Origin: Lasioglossum baleicum
Lineage: Eukaryota; Arthropoda; Insecta; Hymenoptera; Halictidae
Direction of reading: 5' to 3'
Assembly: GCF_051020765.1 (NCBI RefSeq)
Contig: NC_134932.1
Coordinates: forward strand, 5,642,001-5,706,000
DNA: 64,000 nucleotides
The position numbers and the translations under genes were made by a program. Position 1 is the stretch's first letter. The number at the start of each line of letters is the position of its first letter. This document shows positions 44,249 through 56,866 of the stretch, in pieces. Under the pieces are notes generated by a model. That model worked only from the letters and a program-made list of their open reading frames with translations, made no database searches and was not told the DNA's origin.

Positions 44249-47200
44249 GTCATTAAATACGGAAAATTCAATATCAGGTCATTAAGTGTGCAACTTGACA
44301 AATAAAACACAAATTTCAAACACATTTGTCAAATTTCATACTTAATGACCAGATATAACCAAAACTAATTTTTTTAGTTACCTACATCCACGACTAGCAT
44401 CGCCCTGATTTGTAGGTATGACATAATAAAATGTATAAATCATTTATTCATGCATTAAAGATACACTTCAAGATTACTAATGGTAACGTCAACTTTTGCA
44501 TCCATATTTTCAGCAGGTTCAGTGCAATTGTATTTCAGTCTCACTTTCTAAATCTCTCATTAGGTAATAAAAGCTCCGCAGATTAAAATCTCTTTCACAT
44601 CAAAATTGGTAGTATGTTTGCGGCTGAAAGTGCTCTCGCCATCAAATTGATTTGAAAGTCTCCAGATTCCCAGAGTTAAACGGGACCGTGCAGAATTCCT
44701 TAGACGCGGTTCAATCGCAAAATCGTTCTTCATTGTTCGACGACCGCAATTTCCATATAAGAAGGAACACAATTATTGTTATTAATCTCCGTGACAGATT
44801 TTACGGCTTCGCATAATTTTGCATTAGCCCCGCACGCCGCGTTTCTCTTTGAAGTTAATCAGTAATTTCCTTGGTCCGCCGATATAAGCCGTAAAAGTAT
44901 ATTTCGCGAGCTTGGCTCGATATACTCTCTTCCTTCGAAAGGATGATTGTAGTTCTAAGTACGTGTTGGCACCACTTCCTCTTTATTATATAAATATGTA
45001 CATTGCAAAGGCCATAAACTTTGTTTGCGCTGAATAAGGATGCGTCTGTGGTTAGCTCGCTGTGTCTGGTTAGGGTCGGTCTGTATCTACTTGCCCTAAT
45101 TCTCCGAGAGCCGCTTACGCGATCAGGAAAAACGGCTATAAGTGGTGACCCGACACACAGAATATAGCAACTGAGCAATAATCGTGAACCTCTTGTGATT
45201 ATTTGTTAAGATTTACTTTTCAAGTATTACATAAATAGCTCATTGACACTACTTTCCTTTACAAGTAAAATTTATATCATAGAAGCAACTTCAACAGAAT
45301 TGTCATTCAAATTTCCATGAAGAACCACGCGGACAATGTGACAATTCACACCGTGCGTATTTGCTGACGCACCAAAGCGATTCGGTTACAACAGCGAGAA
45401 TAAATATCGGTTAACTAAAATTGCAAACACGCGATCTCAGCACTATAATCTGAAACGTCGCGTTGCTCGCACGGCCTTAAAAGTATGATTCACGTGTTGC
45501 TCGAAAGGATAATGTACCCGAGCATTATAGTTTCCATCCCTCCCGTGTTTTCGTTCGTGAAACCACCCGAGCAATTGCAGTTCGATGCGATCCATCTCAA
45601 TCGACGAATGAATCATATGTTATTACAACGAACGGAACGTTGCAGAACCGTATTGTTGCGAAGCGCACGCGCGAATCCTTCAAATGAATGCGGCGCGCGA
45701 CTCACCACTTAATAAAACCGATTATGGTTCTTCCTCTTTTTTCCCCTGTTATTTTGGACGGTGAATGAAGACTGGCGGATCGTTATCGGCCGACACGGTG
45801 CACATTAACAAGTGATTTGATGAACAGCAAATTGTCGGCCACCAGTATCGCACCAGCTTCTTCGTTATTTACTGTGAGTCACACCGTAAATATAGATACG
45901 TATTCATGAGGAGACCCGCTGACACTCTGAATCCTTTTATCGGAGCTGCTTTCCCCGCCGCGCGAACGATTACCGTAATTCGCCCAATTATCATAATGAA
46001 ACGCGTCGCTTCGAATTTCGCTGTCGTCGGAGAGCTCTGATTGTTCCCTAACCGCCTATTACCACTCTCGTGGAACACGAACGTAAGCTAATTCCTTCGA
46101 GACCCAAGGTCATGAACAGTCTGCTTTTCCACGTGAAATCGTCATCTATTTATTCGTTTCACCTGTGTAGTTTATAAAATTATATACAGGGTGTGTGTCC
46201 GTTCAGTTATGTCACCATTTTTTAGGCATTTCCGGTAGTGCAATTAAAAAATGCCCAGTTAATAAATCCGCTTTTTCTTACGACTTTTCCTTACAATATT
46301 TTCGCGTCGTGCAAAAATGGAAACAAACCATTAATCGCTTAAAAAATCCGTACAGAACGAGTACCTGCGCGAAATATTCGAATAAGAAATTTTCGTCCAT
46401 TTCACGCGTCCATAAAGATCGTTCGGAAAATATACGAGAGTTTCCATAAACGTCAAACAGCCGATCATGAATCAGTCCCCGTGAGTTCGCAGGTAAACGA
46501 GAAGCAAAAGCTCCGAAAGTTAATTCGCTGTCAAGAAGTTTTATACTTGTGCGGGTAACGCGAACATATTATAGCGTTCTGCTTCGACGTCTCCAATAGC
46601 GATTGACGCATTGATATCACAAACCCACGATACGGCACGCACAGTCAACGGCCCCGGCTCCTAGTACTAGTTTTCCAGCGGATCTTTTTGCCCGGAGAAA
46701 AAACCGTTGCACGACGAAGTGGCTGAACGTCGCCTTAAGGCTCGGCCACTCGACGATAGACGTTTCTGTTCTTGATTCGTCGATTTACGTAATTACTCGG
46801 CTAGACACAACGGGGCACGAGTCACTATTAGTCACACTTCGTTTTCTTCGTGCTCCGGCGCGAGAGTTCGAAACCCGTCCTACAACTTAATCGCATCGCG
46901 GCATCGTAAAAAACGAATTCTACAGAGAATTTATACAACACGGCGCGTTATCAATTGTCGCTGGTGTTGGCGTTCAATGAGACTGCTTTGAGAGATACCG
47001 ATATCATTACCGACTGCAACTTGTGGATCAAAGACTCTCTCTTTGCTGGAAATATTCTAAATTAACTCTAAATGTAAATAAGCTTTAGTAAAAATGATGA
47101 TGAGAAGATTGGATCTTCTGACGTCAGATGATTCGTCAAATGCTTCATTGAATAAATTCAACACTTCTCGAAGGTACTTTTGTTGCTAAATAAAACTGGT

Positions 47201-47827
47201 CCAATTATGTTCGTGTTTCTAATTGACGTCGGTAGAGAGCAGTGATGCAATCACAATGCAAATGAGCGCATTCAATACGAGAATACTGAAATTAGCATGA
47301 ACTCTAATTCGACTCCGATCTGCATTGGAAAGTAATACAATATATTCCAGTTTACAGCAATAATTGGAATATCTACGAGCTCAGTTATGAACCTTCGAGC
47401 ATTCGGACTAATAAAACTGGACGTAGCGGTAAGCTATATGTCCAGCATATTGGCTCACTGAAACTTTGAACTGGTTTTTCTGTCAAACTTGTCAGTTCGC
47501 ATATAAAAGCTGGTATAATATGTTCACGTGGCGCCCTAGGTGCATTTAAAATAGCTCACGACTTAGGCGTGCAGTTACAACAGTTGAAATACATGTAGAG
47601 GCGAAACGTCGTTGAAGAGATTTATCGGAACTGTATGTATAAAGACTGCAAATAAATCATTGCATACGATTTTCCATGCAATAAATGCAATTATATCTAC
47701 AACAGAAAAATACAGCATTATCTTTTTTCCAGGGACCATAACTGACATAAGCAAAAAGAGAAAAGGTCATAGGATAACAAGTATTTCATCGACTAAAATC
47801 GTATTGGTTACAAATAAAGATTATAAG
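44249..47827. other. Non-coding DNA
   Basis: No supported exon. A possible isolated mariner-type end (ACAGGGTGTGTGTCC) lies near 46,187 with no matching partner seen. Otherwise unremarkable. Confidence 0.35.
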
Positions 47828-47829
47828 TA

Positions 47830-48026
47830 GACTGCGGATTTTTATGCAAAATATAAATTGTCTTCATCGATTACAAGCCAATGGAACCAAAGAAAAAATT
47901 CTTTCCTCTTTTAATTAACTTATTAAGCTGAAACTAATACACAGATGTCTTTAAATCTTTTTAATATGTCCACTGCTTTAAATTGTACGTTTCTATTTCT
48001 ATCATATATGCATAAAGTCCGCAGTC
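47830..48026. mobile_element. 197-bp MITE, family A, copy 2
   Basis: The ends GACTGCGGATTTTTATGCA and TGCATAAAGTCCGCAGTC pair with one mismatch and a one-base gap. There is a TA on the left (47828-47829) and AA on the right. The interior is diverged from copy 1 but of equal length. Its right end lies about 6 bp from the start of the 39-bp minisatellite. Confidence 0.85.
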
Positions 48027-48032
48027 AATGTT

Positions 48033-48248
48033 ATCGTTAAGAGAAATTCATTTCGATCACTTATAACAGTTATCAATGAGAGAAATTTATTGCGATCGTT
48101 CGTAACAGTTATCGATAAGAGAAATTTATTTCTATCGCTCATAACAGTTATTCGATGAAACAATTTTATTTCGATCGCTCATAACAGTTATCAATGAGAG
48201 AAATTCATTTCGATCGCTAATTACAGTTATTGATGAAGGAAATTTCTA
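48033..48248. repeat. 39-bp minisatellite, forward array (about 5.5 units)
   Basis: Units of 39-40 bp read ATCGATAAGAGAAATTTATT, then TCGATCGCTCATAACAGTT, with substitutions. Units start near 48033, 48072, 48111, 48150 and 48190. An inverted array of the same unit lies 153 bp to the right. Confidence 0.9.
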
Positions 48249-48401
48249 ATGGTTATTATTAAATAGTACAACTTTCGAATGGTAGACAATCAATTATTTC
48301 ATAAATTTTTTATTCGTATAATTAATTGCTACAATCAAAATTTAATGTGACAAACAAACAGATTTTGTGTTGTTCTTTTGGTCTGTTGTATGTAAGCAAC
48401 C

Positions 48402-48622
48402 AAAATGAATTCTCTCATCAATAATTATTATGAACATGTGAAAAGAAATTCGATCACATCGATAACTGTTATGAGCGATCGAAATAAATTTCTCTCATGA
48501 ATAACTGTCATGAGCGATCGAAATAAATTTCTGTCACCGATAACTGTTACGAGCGATCGAAATGAACTTCTCTCATCGATGACTACTTTCAGCAATCGAA
48601 ACAGTTTTTCTTCATCGATAAC
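48402..48622. repeat. 39-bp minisatellite, inverted array
   Basis: The same unit as 48033-48248 in opposite orientation (ATCGATAACTGTTATGAGCG, then ATCGAAATAAATTTCTCTC), five to six copies. Because 39 is divisible by three, the minus-strand frame 48745-48428 stays open as a 13-residue repeat (RNLFRSLMTVIHE-like). I regard this as a by-product of the array. Confidence 0.9.
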
Positions 48623-51600
48623 AAATATCGAGGAGGATCCAATTTTTTGCACACTGTTATTGTAACCGTTATTTGTAACCAAAAAGTATAAAAATCCATA
48701 TTTTTTAATAATTTTGTTCTTCGAATTTTTTTCTCTCTTGTGCACATTATCTTAAATTTCAATAATCAATTTTATAATAACTGTTATTTTTGGTCCCTGC
48801 TTTTTTCCACTTATGAATTATGTGTGCATAATTCCAATGTATGGACGGCAGTGTACGCAGAAGATTTGGCACACGTCCCTCGCGAGAAGTCAAGCAAATG
48901 TTACGGCGCGGGGACATGCGTCGGAATTGCAATGTTACGCACGCGATTAATAATAGCGGGATCGCATAAGGGAGACGATGCGGTCATGCAAATTGTGAAA
49001 GATTCGTCAGTGACCGCAGTCCAAGTTCCGTTGATTTCCTTTTTTTATTCGGCGAACGGGATTCGCAAATTCAGCCTGGAATATCGTTCGCACCGTTTCA
49101 GAATCGAGCACGCGACGATGCACGGCCGATGCACTTTTCGTGCACGGTAATGAGGCAACACGACGTCGCGTCCGAATTCATGATTAATCGAGTAATCGTG
49201 GCTGACAGTTGCATGGATATCCGTCCGCGTAATTAAAGGACTTGTCGTTGCGTCTGTTACTACTGTCAGATGTATGAAGACCAAGTCTGATCGGAGATGC
49301 GGTCGAGTGATAAGGCAAACGGAATTTGATTGGTGCAGTTTTCGAGGGCAGATGGAGTGGAGATGACACGCTCGATGCTCGTGGGAATGTCTGCGATTTT
49401 GTATAAACATACCAATAGTATCGGGGATAGTATACCGAATTTCCAATCGAGTCAAAGAGAAATGAACCTGAAGGAGACAAGGGCAATTAATTCTCTGATA
49501 TGTGTGTCTGCTGCTGGTACATAATAATTTTCTACAGCAGATTGAAACATGGGAGGCAAGCAATTAGCAAGGCACTAACATAGTTTGTTAGAGTCTGACT
49601 CATAAATTTTCTTACTTGCGAACGTGACAGTATCACTCGATGTGAAAAATGTGGGTTAAACTAGAATCTTAAATATTAGAATTATATATTCCGACATATT
49701 TATACAAATTGCTGGCGTGTATAGTCGTTCGGACAACATCACGAATAATTATTTATTCAGTTCGCGAACTGAAATCGCCGTTAAGATTCTGCAAAGATAT
49801 TCAGGCGGTGGCCAATTTCTGCCTTTCACCAGAAAAAAAACGAACCGTATTAAGTGTAATTAAAACAAGCTCGGCGTGACATGTTCCTCGAGTTTATACT
49901 GAGTCATTGTGTTTGTAAACACGTTTCTCCGAGGAGCGAACACGCTTGTTACAGTGTAGAACGATCTTCTCGGAATTTCAGAGAGAGAACGAAAGTTCGT
50001 ATCTTAATTAATCCTTTCGCTGGAATGAACTTTTCCTTGTGCGATATTATCGTTTGGCGAAAAACCAATTTAATTGCTCCAGTTCGTTAACGACGCTTAT
50101 GCAATAGTAGAGATAATACATTTTTCATACTGCATTGGTGGCTATTTTGTGATTATGATCTTTCCATCTCCTCCAAAGAGTTTATCAGTATTATGCTTTG
50201 AAGAAGCTGATCCAAATTGATTGGTGCAAAATCCGAATATTATGGCCACCGTCAAGTGGTAAATTAATGGAAAACAAGCCGAGGAAGGCGTGCACGACGA
50301 TCCGACATCGTTACCGAGAAGAATCGACGTAATCGTCCGGTCGTCGGCTGCACTTCCGAGCCGGCTCGTCGGCGCAACATGACGCAACGTCCAAATTTAT
50401 GATTAATCGCATCCGATACGCTTCAGCCTGTTCCTTTTTCGGCGAGACGAACGTTTTGCGTTCACCTTCCATAGGGATGAGGCTGAAACTTGTCCGATAT
50501 TATCGATGCACTTACGTTTCTTATTGATATCTTACGTATCAATCAATTCCTACCACTTCAAACAACTCAAAGTCTGAAAACAAATAAGCTCTGATAAAAT
50601 ACAGTCTTTAATGATACTTGATATTGTATAATAAACCGCATGGAACTCAGATCGATTTTATAACTTTGTATTATATGGTACAGCAATGGAATTTATATTT
50701 GTATACACGCACGATCGAAAGTGCGGTAGCAGCAGGAAGTGATTCATTAGGTATGTATATGCAAAAATAAATCAAATGTGAAGTGTGTTCATTCAGACAT
50801 CGGTTTTCGGAGAAATCCATTTTAAACATCCTGCGTACGCGTACAGTTACTTATTATCGAGCTTGCTGTTATTTTAGTTGTTTTATCCTGGATGAAGTTT
50901 CTAAAATAAAAATGATGAGACATACTTGTACGTGGAAATTCGATACTGGAGATAATTCATTTCGATAGAGGCCCTAAACAAAAGGTAGAAATAAACAGAG
51001 GGTTGCGAGTCAAAAATAATGCACCCCATATATGTAGCTATATGTATAATCGTAAACATTTTGAACATGTAATAGCTAACTAAATTATTAACCAATGAAA
51101 TTAGTATTGATAACCTGATAAATTATAACCTGTATTGTATTTCATCTAAGTATTTTTGCTATAAATGTATAAAACAGCAGTCTACTAATAACTTTGTTGT
51201 GACTTATAGATGAATCCCCGAATACCTGGCAACGGTACAGTATCGATAACATATGAAACAGTGCCAAAAATGCTCGACTAATGTCATTGACATGTTATTT
51301 CGATACAAGTTCGATACCGCAGCCCGGTACTCGGGAATTGATAGATATTATTATTAATGAGCCGGTCCCTCTGAATTGGTCCCACCACCATCGGTGCGAC
51401 GTATGAGCTCAGAGCTCATGCGTGCACACACGTACGGATGCTGCCGCGCGGAATATAATAGCGGTAATGCGATGGAACTGGGGCAGTTCTGCTTTGACGC
51501 GCGTCTTAGAAGCCTCCACCTGCTCCGCTCTGCTACCGGGCCGCGAATTTTTATTTTTGGAACTGGCCGACCGATCTTCGAGGTTCGTTTCTCGTTACAA

Positions 51601-54600
51601 TTCAATTCGTCGCGAGTTTGGGCTGAATCATAGCCCCTATCATGTTCGCGGATTTATTATTGAAAAATCCGATCGAATTCTTGATCTCCAAAAATATCTT
51701 AACCCTTGTATACACACTCGAAACATACAAATCACTTAGAATTCAATTTCAAAGCTAAATCTCAAAATCTTCTAACTTATCCAATTTTAATTTAACATAA
51801 GAATATTTTCTTTATCTATTCAATTTTAAAGGTGGAAGTGTTCCGAAAATATTTTCGCAGAACGATACAAAACAATTTCAACAAACGCGAAATTGGATAG
51901 CCGGTCGTGTACACAAGGGTTGATGTATTTTTCTAGTTCGAGACATTGTGTGATCGAGTGAATTGTTCCAGTTTACGAGAGACTCTGTTACTTGTTGCTC
52001 GACCCGACGTATCAAGTAGTACATATCGTGGTCTTGGAGTAATCGTGCCCTCCCGGGGAAACTAGAGTAAGTTCATCCACATCAATTTAATCGATGCACC
52101 GCGAGTCATCTTGCTAAAGGTTGCGCCGATGGAATGCAACAAGCATCTGCAACCGATGACCGCCACTCGCGCGCAGTCACGTTGAAACTTCACTTTCCTT
52201 CTTCGTGAACATTTCGCTCGTTTATTTGCCGGGATCGGTTACCGAGATGCTCGGAAAACCTTCCCGGATAATCGATTCTTCTCTAAGTACCGTGAGTCAC
52301 GAAAAATTCTTACTCGACAGCCACTTGTTTATCTACGCTATCTTTTGTTTTGACAGTCGTCTGTGTGAGTCGAGTCGGTTCGCGCGCGAACCTGAAAATA
52401 ATGCTTTCGGGCACCTGCGAGTGTTCAAACAGTTGTTTCTTTCATGACGAACGTATTGTTCCCCACGGAAGATATTCATTTGCGCGATCGATTGTGATCT
52501 TCTATGAATCAACGAACGGCAGATCGTTAACAATGATCTTCGCGGAACCATCTCCTCGGAGAAACGAGGCATAATGACGCTAAATGAGCGAAGTAGAAAC
52601 GTGTCTTCTCTATGCGACGCATTGTCTCCGCGCACGTTTCAAGCGACACTCGAAACGCGAGGCCGTCATTACGCTCGGCGCAATTATCAATTTGCAACAC
52701 TCGACAAAACATGTATCGTCCTAACAATGCGTCTTTCAGGCCCGACCAGGTCTTTCGTTAAATCGTCTGTTAATCGAACGTTGTTTCCGGCAAATGGTTC
52801 GGAAAATGTAAATTATTTGCTCGCGCGAACGCGTCGCGTCGCCGATTTATCTTGGGAGTAACGCGATTCGAAACGTGCCACCAAGTTGCTGTGCGACCAT
52901 TCATTAGCTGGGTGATTGATCGATCGTATAATTAATACTTGTCCGAACGACTGCTTTCGCGCGAGCGCTCGCAACTCCGCAGTCTTCTTCTTCTGATCGG
53001 ACAGTGTATAATGATTCGACTGTTTCTGTAGAAACTTTCCGATTCCCTTTGCTTCATACCGCGACGAGTACACGTGTAGAATGTGTAGAATCGACGGGCG
53101 AAGTGTATTCGTGCTGTTTCTCTAACGAGCGAGATCCATTTCAGTTTGCGGGCTCGATAAATGGTCGATCTGTCGCCACCAGTGCTAGGATAACGATAGT
53201 GATTTATGCACCGCTGACACAGCTAACGGTAGTCGAGCGGCGATAATTCCTAGACGAACCTTCTCCTCGAATCTGTTTTTCGGCGGCCTTGATCGAATTA
53301 AACGCGAAAGTTTGGCCGGAATAATTCTCAGCAGACCGAGTTCGAATAATATTTCCGATCGTGGATGGTCGAGCAAAATTCCGCGACGAAACCAGTCGGC
53401 TCCGTTGAGTTTTCGATCGGGTTTTCTCTAAAGGAAAACCAGAAGTCTCCAGAAGCAGCAAGACGAAGAAGCGAGGAAAGCTGCAACGGGATCGATCGAA
53501 GAATTTATACGCGAAACCTTGAAGGCGATACTCGACTGCAGCTGTCAATATATAATATTTGATATGTACGGCGTATTTCGTTTGCGTAACCGGTTCCAGG
53601 ATTTACGCACACATCTTATCGACTGATTTCATGCCGCGGAGACTTTTTACTAATCTCGTTTAATGTTTATGCACGTTCCACGAACGGAATCGCATCTTGC
53701 AACGAGCCGTTTGAATCCTGTCCGGCGTTCGCGCGGAATACTTTCGCGGTTGCTAATGGGAAAAAAATGTTTCAGAGATCTAGTCTTCCCGCGATCGGAT
53801 ACACACCCCGTAGATCCGTTTCGCAATTACACCACGTTCCGCGTAATGGGAGATGTAAAATACAGAGCGACCCGGCTCCGGGATTCGTTAATAGATTATA
53901 TCATTAGAACCGCGCGTTTGGAAACCCGTGCACCGTATTTAGCATGACCGTTTATGAAAGGTGCTAATTGCCGGCTACATAAACGACCCGTCAGCCGCAT
54001 TCCCGTCAAGAATGCGGGAAAATTACATCGCTCCGATTCTCCGACCCCTGTTACAATCATTGCAATTTCACGCTCCGCGAATTAGCATCCGTGCAAGAAA
54101 GTGTGAACAGTTGTAAAAATGGTGGTTTAAGTACTGTTTACACAGCGCTGCCAATACGATGTATTAATTGAATGTTTGCCTTGCCTACATGCAAACGAGG
54201 GGCATCGGGTTGAAGGTTGTACGCGCGAGAACTCGCAATCTGTACACGTTTGCTTCTGAAACCCTTCTGTCACTGTGGCAGACAACATCTATGTATAATG
54301 TTGTAAAATATTTTTCTAGCAGGAAAAATCCTTGAAGCTGAAAACCGAAGTTTGCTTCAAGAATAAATTTCTCAAAAGTGAAGTAGCGATTTCGCCTTGA
54401 AACAAAACACATTATACACTCGAACTAATAGTAAATATGTATGCAAAAAGTAAACACAAAACAGTCTGCTGATTTCTTTAAAAAACTCGCAAAGGCGGAT
54501 GAAGCTTTATAGGATCTTTTGTGGAACTATTTCTGATGAGTGTACAAGAGTTAATAAGATGAATCAGATGGTTTATTAGCGACGTCTGAAGAGTCTCGCA

Positions 54601-56844
54601 CAAGCCTTGACGAAGTGTCGGTGCGCGTTTGTTATTGATGACAGGTTGAAAGAAATGCCCGATAAATCGTATCGGGGATGAGCAGGCGCCAATTCATTCT
54701 ACGAAATTCGGCCGTGTATTCCGGCCCCGATTAACGTGGAACAGGTAGCTGGGGGTTAATGAATATGCAAACGAGCCCTGACGAAAACGGTACTCTGATG
54801 AGATACCACACCGTCGTGACCGCCATTAACAATGGACCGCCGCTCACGGTATCCCCGATTCCTAATAAATTTTTCCACGGCTTCGCACGGTAGCCTAATC
54901 TCTCCGCGGGCCTGCTAAAGGGTTGTTATTACCCTTAACGAGATGCGCTTCGTTATGCATTCCGATAGGTTCTCCCATGCAATTTGCCGCCTCGAATATC
55001 GACAGCAGCTCAAAATTTACGTTTGAACGGGTCCATCGTTTTGTCGGTAGCGGACAAAGAGCGACGTTAAAAGTCGACGCGACGATTAACACGATAATAA
55101 AGTTCTTCGACGAAGCCCCAGGCGTCGGTGGCTCAAACGAACGGGCCCTCAAGAACAATATAAAGAAAAGGTTCAAAGTAGCAGTTTGGACCGGATCAGT
55201 TTCGAACCGATTTCACATTGCGGAGATTTCACAATATTTTGCGGACCTATTCCGCACGTTCGATCGATTCGTAGCAGCGACCTTCGCCTTTTCTATTTAT
55301 TGACGCTGCGAAGTGCGTACCGAGCGTCAAGGTTGGAAGAAGCGGCCGCCCCGGTTCTCGCAGTGCAGATTATTTGTTTCAGCGGCGAAATAAAATAAAT
55401 CTGGGAATTCTGGGAGCTGGGAGCCCCTTCGATAAACCCGGTGGCGTAACGGGAACTCGAAATAGTTCGCTTTTCCAACGAGTTCCTCGAATTCCTTCCT
55501 AAAATTGTTCGGTGCAGAAATTTGCATCAAGCAAATTGTTCTCTTAGCCTCCGAAGCATTTACGTCAATTGAGTTTTCAAAAAAGTACACAGTGTTTGAT
55601 GGTGCCTTTGAAACGATGATCGTGTTCACTAGTGTATTGCATACTTAACTGATCAGCAGCATTCAATCATGCGATGCTCCTTTAATTTTCGAGATTAGCA
55701 CCGCGAACGCTCGCTGCACAGCAGATACCAGATTCCACCGTAATCTTACAACTGATAAAGTGCGAGGGCAACGAATTAATTTGTTCTCCTAACATCACGT
55801 ATCGATCTGTCGGAATAATTAATTTCTTCATTTTACTGATTGATTCGCGGCTAGCTATCTTCGCATCGGCGAGCGTCTTTTAAAATCGGAGATTTATTAA
55901 TATTCTCGGTGCATATCTCGCCGTCCATCCGACCGGTTGACTCATCCATCAGTAACCGATTAATTTATAGGAATTCGTCAATACGCGGCCGAGAACAACC
56001 GAGCACCGATCATCTCCTCCCCGGACAATAAATAACATCCTCGTACAGCTGGTTACAGCATGCCTGCTGTCGTCGCTAATTTTCTTTCGCGCCGCCGCGG
56101 CAAGAAAATGTTAATTGAACAGGTTTTGTTCCACGCCCCTTCTACGCACGGGATCGGCTCACGAAACCGGCCGTGGCCGACAATAAAAATCGCGGAGCAT
56201 TTGGACAGCTCGGAGAATTCATGCTCGACGAATTGCGCAGACTTCTTCGGTTTCGCCTCGCGTTAAGGTTTCTTTGATTATTATCTGGTGTTGCGCGCAC
56301 TGTGTCACTGTGCCGACGCGAAATTCTCGCCCGTCAAACTGCTGATTTCCAGCTTCGCCATCGCGAAACAGAATACGATACCGATGATAGCTGCAAAGCG
56401 ATACAGGACCCGGCGAAGCTAAGCTGTCTAATGGTCGCGTAAATCCGCCTACTGTAGATCGTAAACAATTAGAAGAATGTCTGGTGTAACACAGTAGTTT
56501 GTCATGGCTTGCAAGTTTCTTGGAAGTTATCATTTCCAATTGTTCGATCGGTTAGGTCATCGTCTTGAAGGATTTTCTTCGTTCGCCCACGCTGATTCGA
56601 GAAAGTATATGAACACTTGAAATATTAAAGGAGCGATTTTTATCGATCACAAATTTTTGTTTGAAACAAACATGGAATAGTAATATTTTCGTCTAGGACG
56701 AAACACACCACCTTTGTTTTCCTCCAAAAGAATAGCACTTGGCATTTGACTGATTCAAATCCGAATCGAAAACGTTAACTGGTTCACATCCGAATCGAAA
56801 CGTTTTATGCTCTACAACATAGCTACATTTAGTGTAGAATTTGA
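48623..56844. other. Non-coding DNA
   Basis: No exon recognised. Frames above 100 codons (48740-49150, 49563-49045, 54923-55303) overlap open frames on other strands and show no domains. Possible single ends of MITE family A occur near 51,165-51,185 (AAAACAGCAGTCTA) and 54,461-54,480 (ACAGTCTGCTGATTTC). C+G-rich patches lie at 52.1-53.6 kb. Confidence 0.35.
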
Positions 56845-56866
56845 TCGAACCGTTGCGCCGAAAAAT
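56845..56866. repeat. Dispersed repeat terminus, copy 1
   Basis: GATCGAACCGTTGCGCCGA here is identical to text near 63,390 and close to the arms of the nested palindrome at 8362-8551 (GATCGAAACGGTAGCGCCGA). No inverted partner was seen nearby. Confidence 0.5.

Noticed and set aside
46187..46240. Possible mariner terminal repeat (ACAGGGTGTGTGTCC)
   Set aside because: No inverted partner or TA duplication pair was found within several kilobases.
48428..48745. 13-residue repeat protein on the minus strand
   Set aside because: Fully explained by the 39-bp minisatellite; the frame is open only because the unit is divisible by three.
49045..49563. 172-codon minus-strand frame
   Set aside because: Overlaps open frames on both strands, no domain, no signal or splice context.
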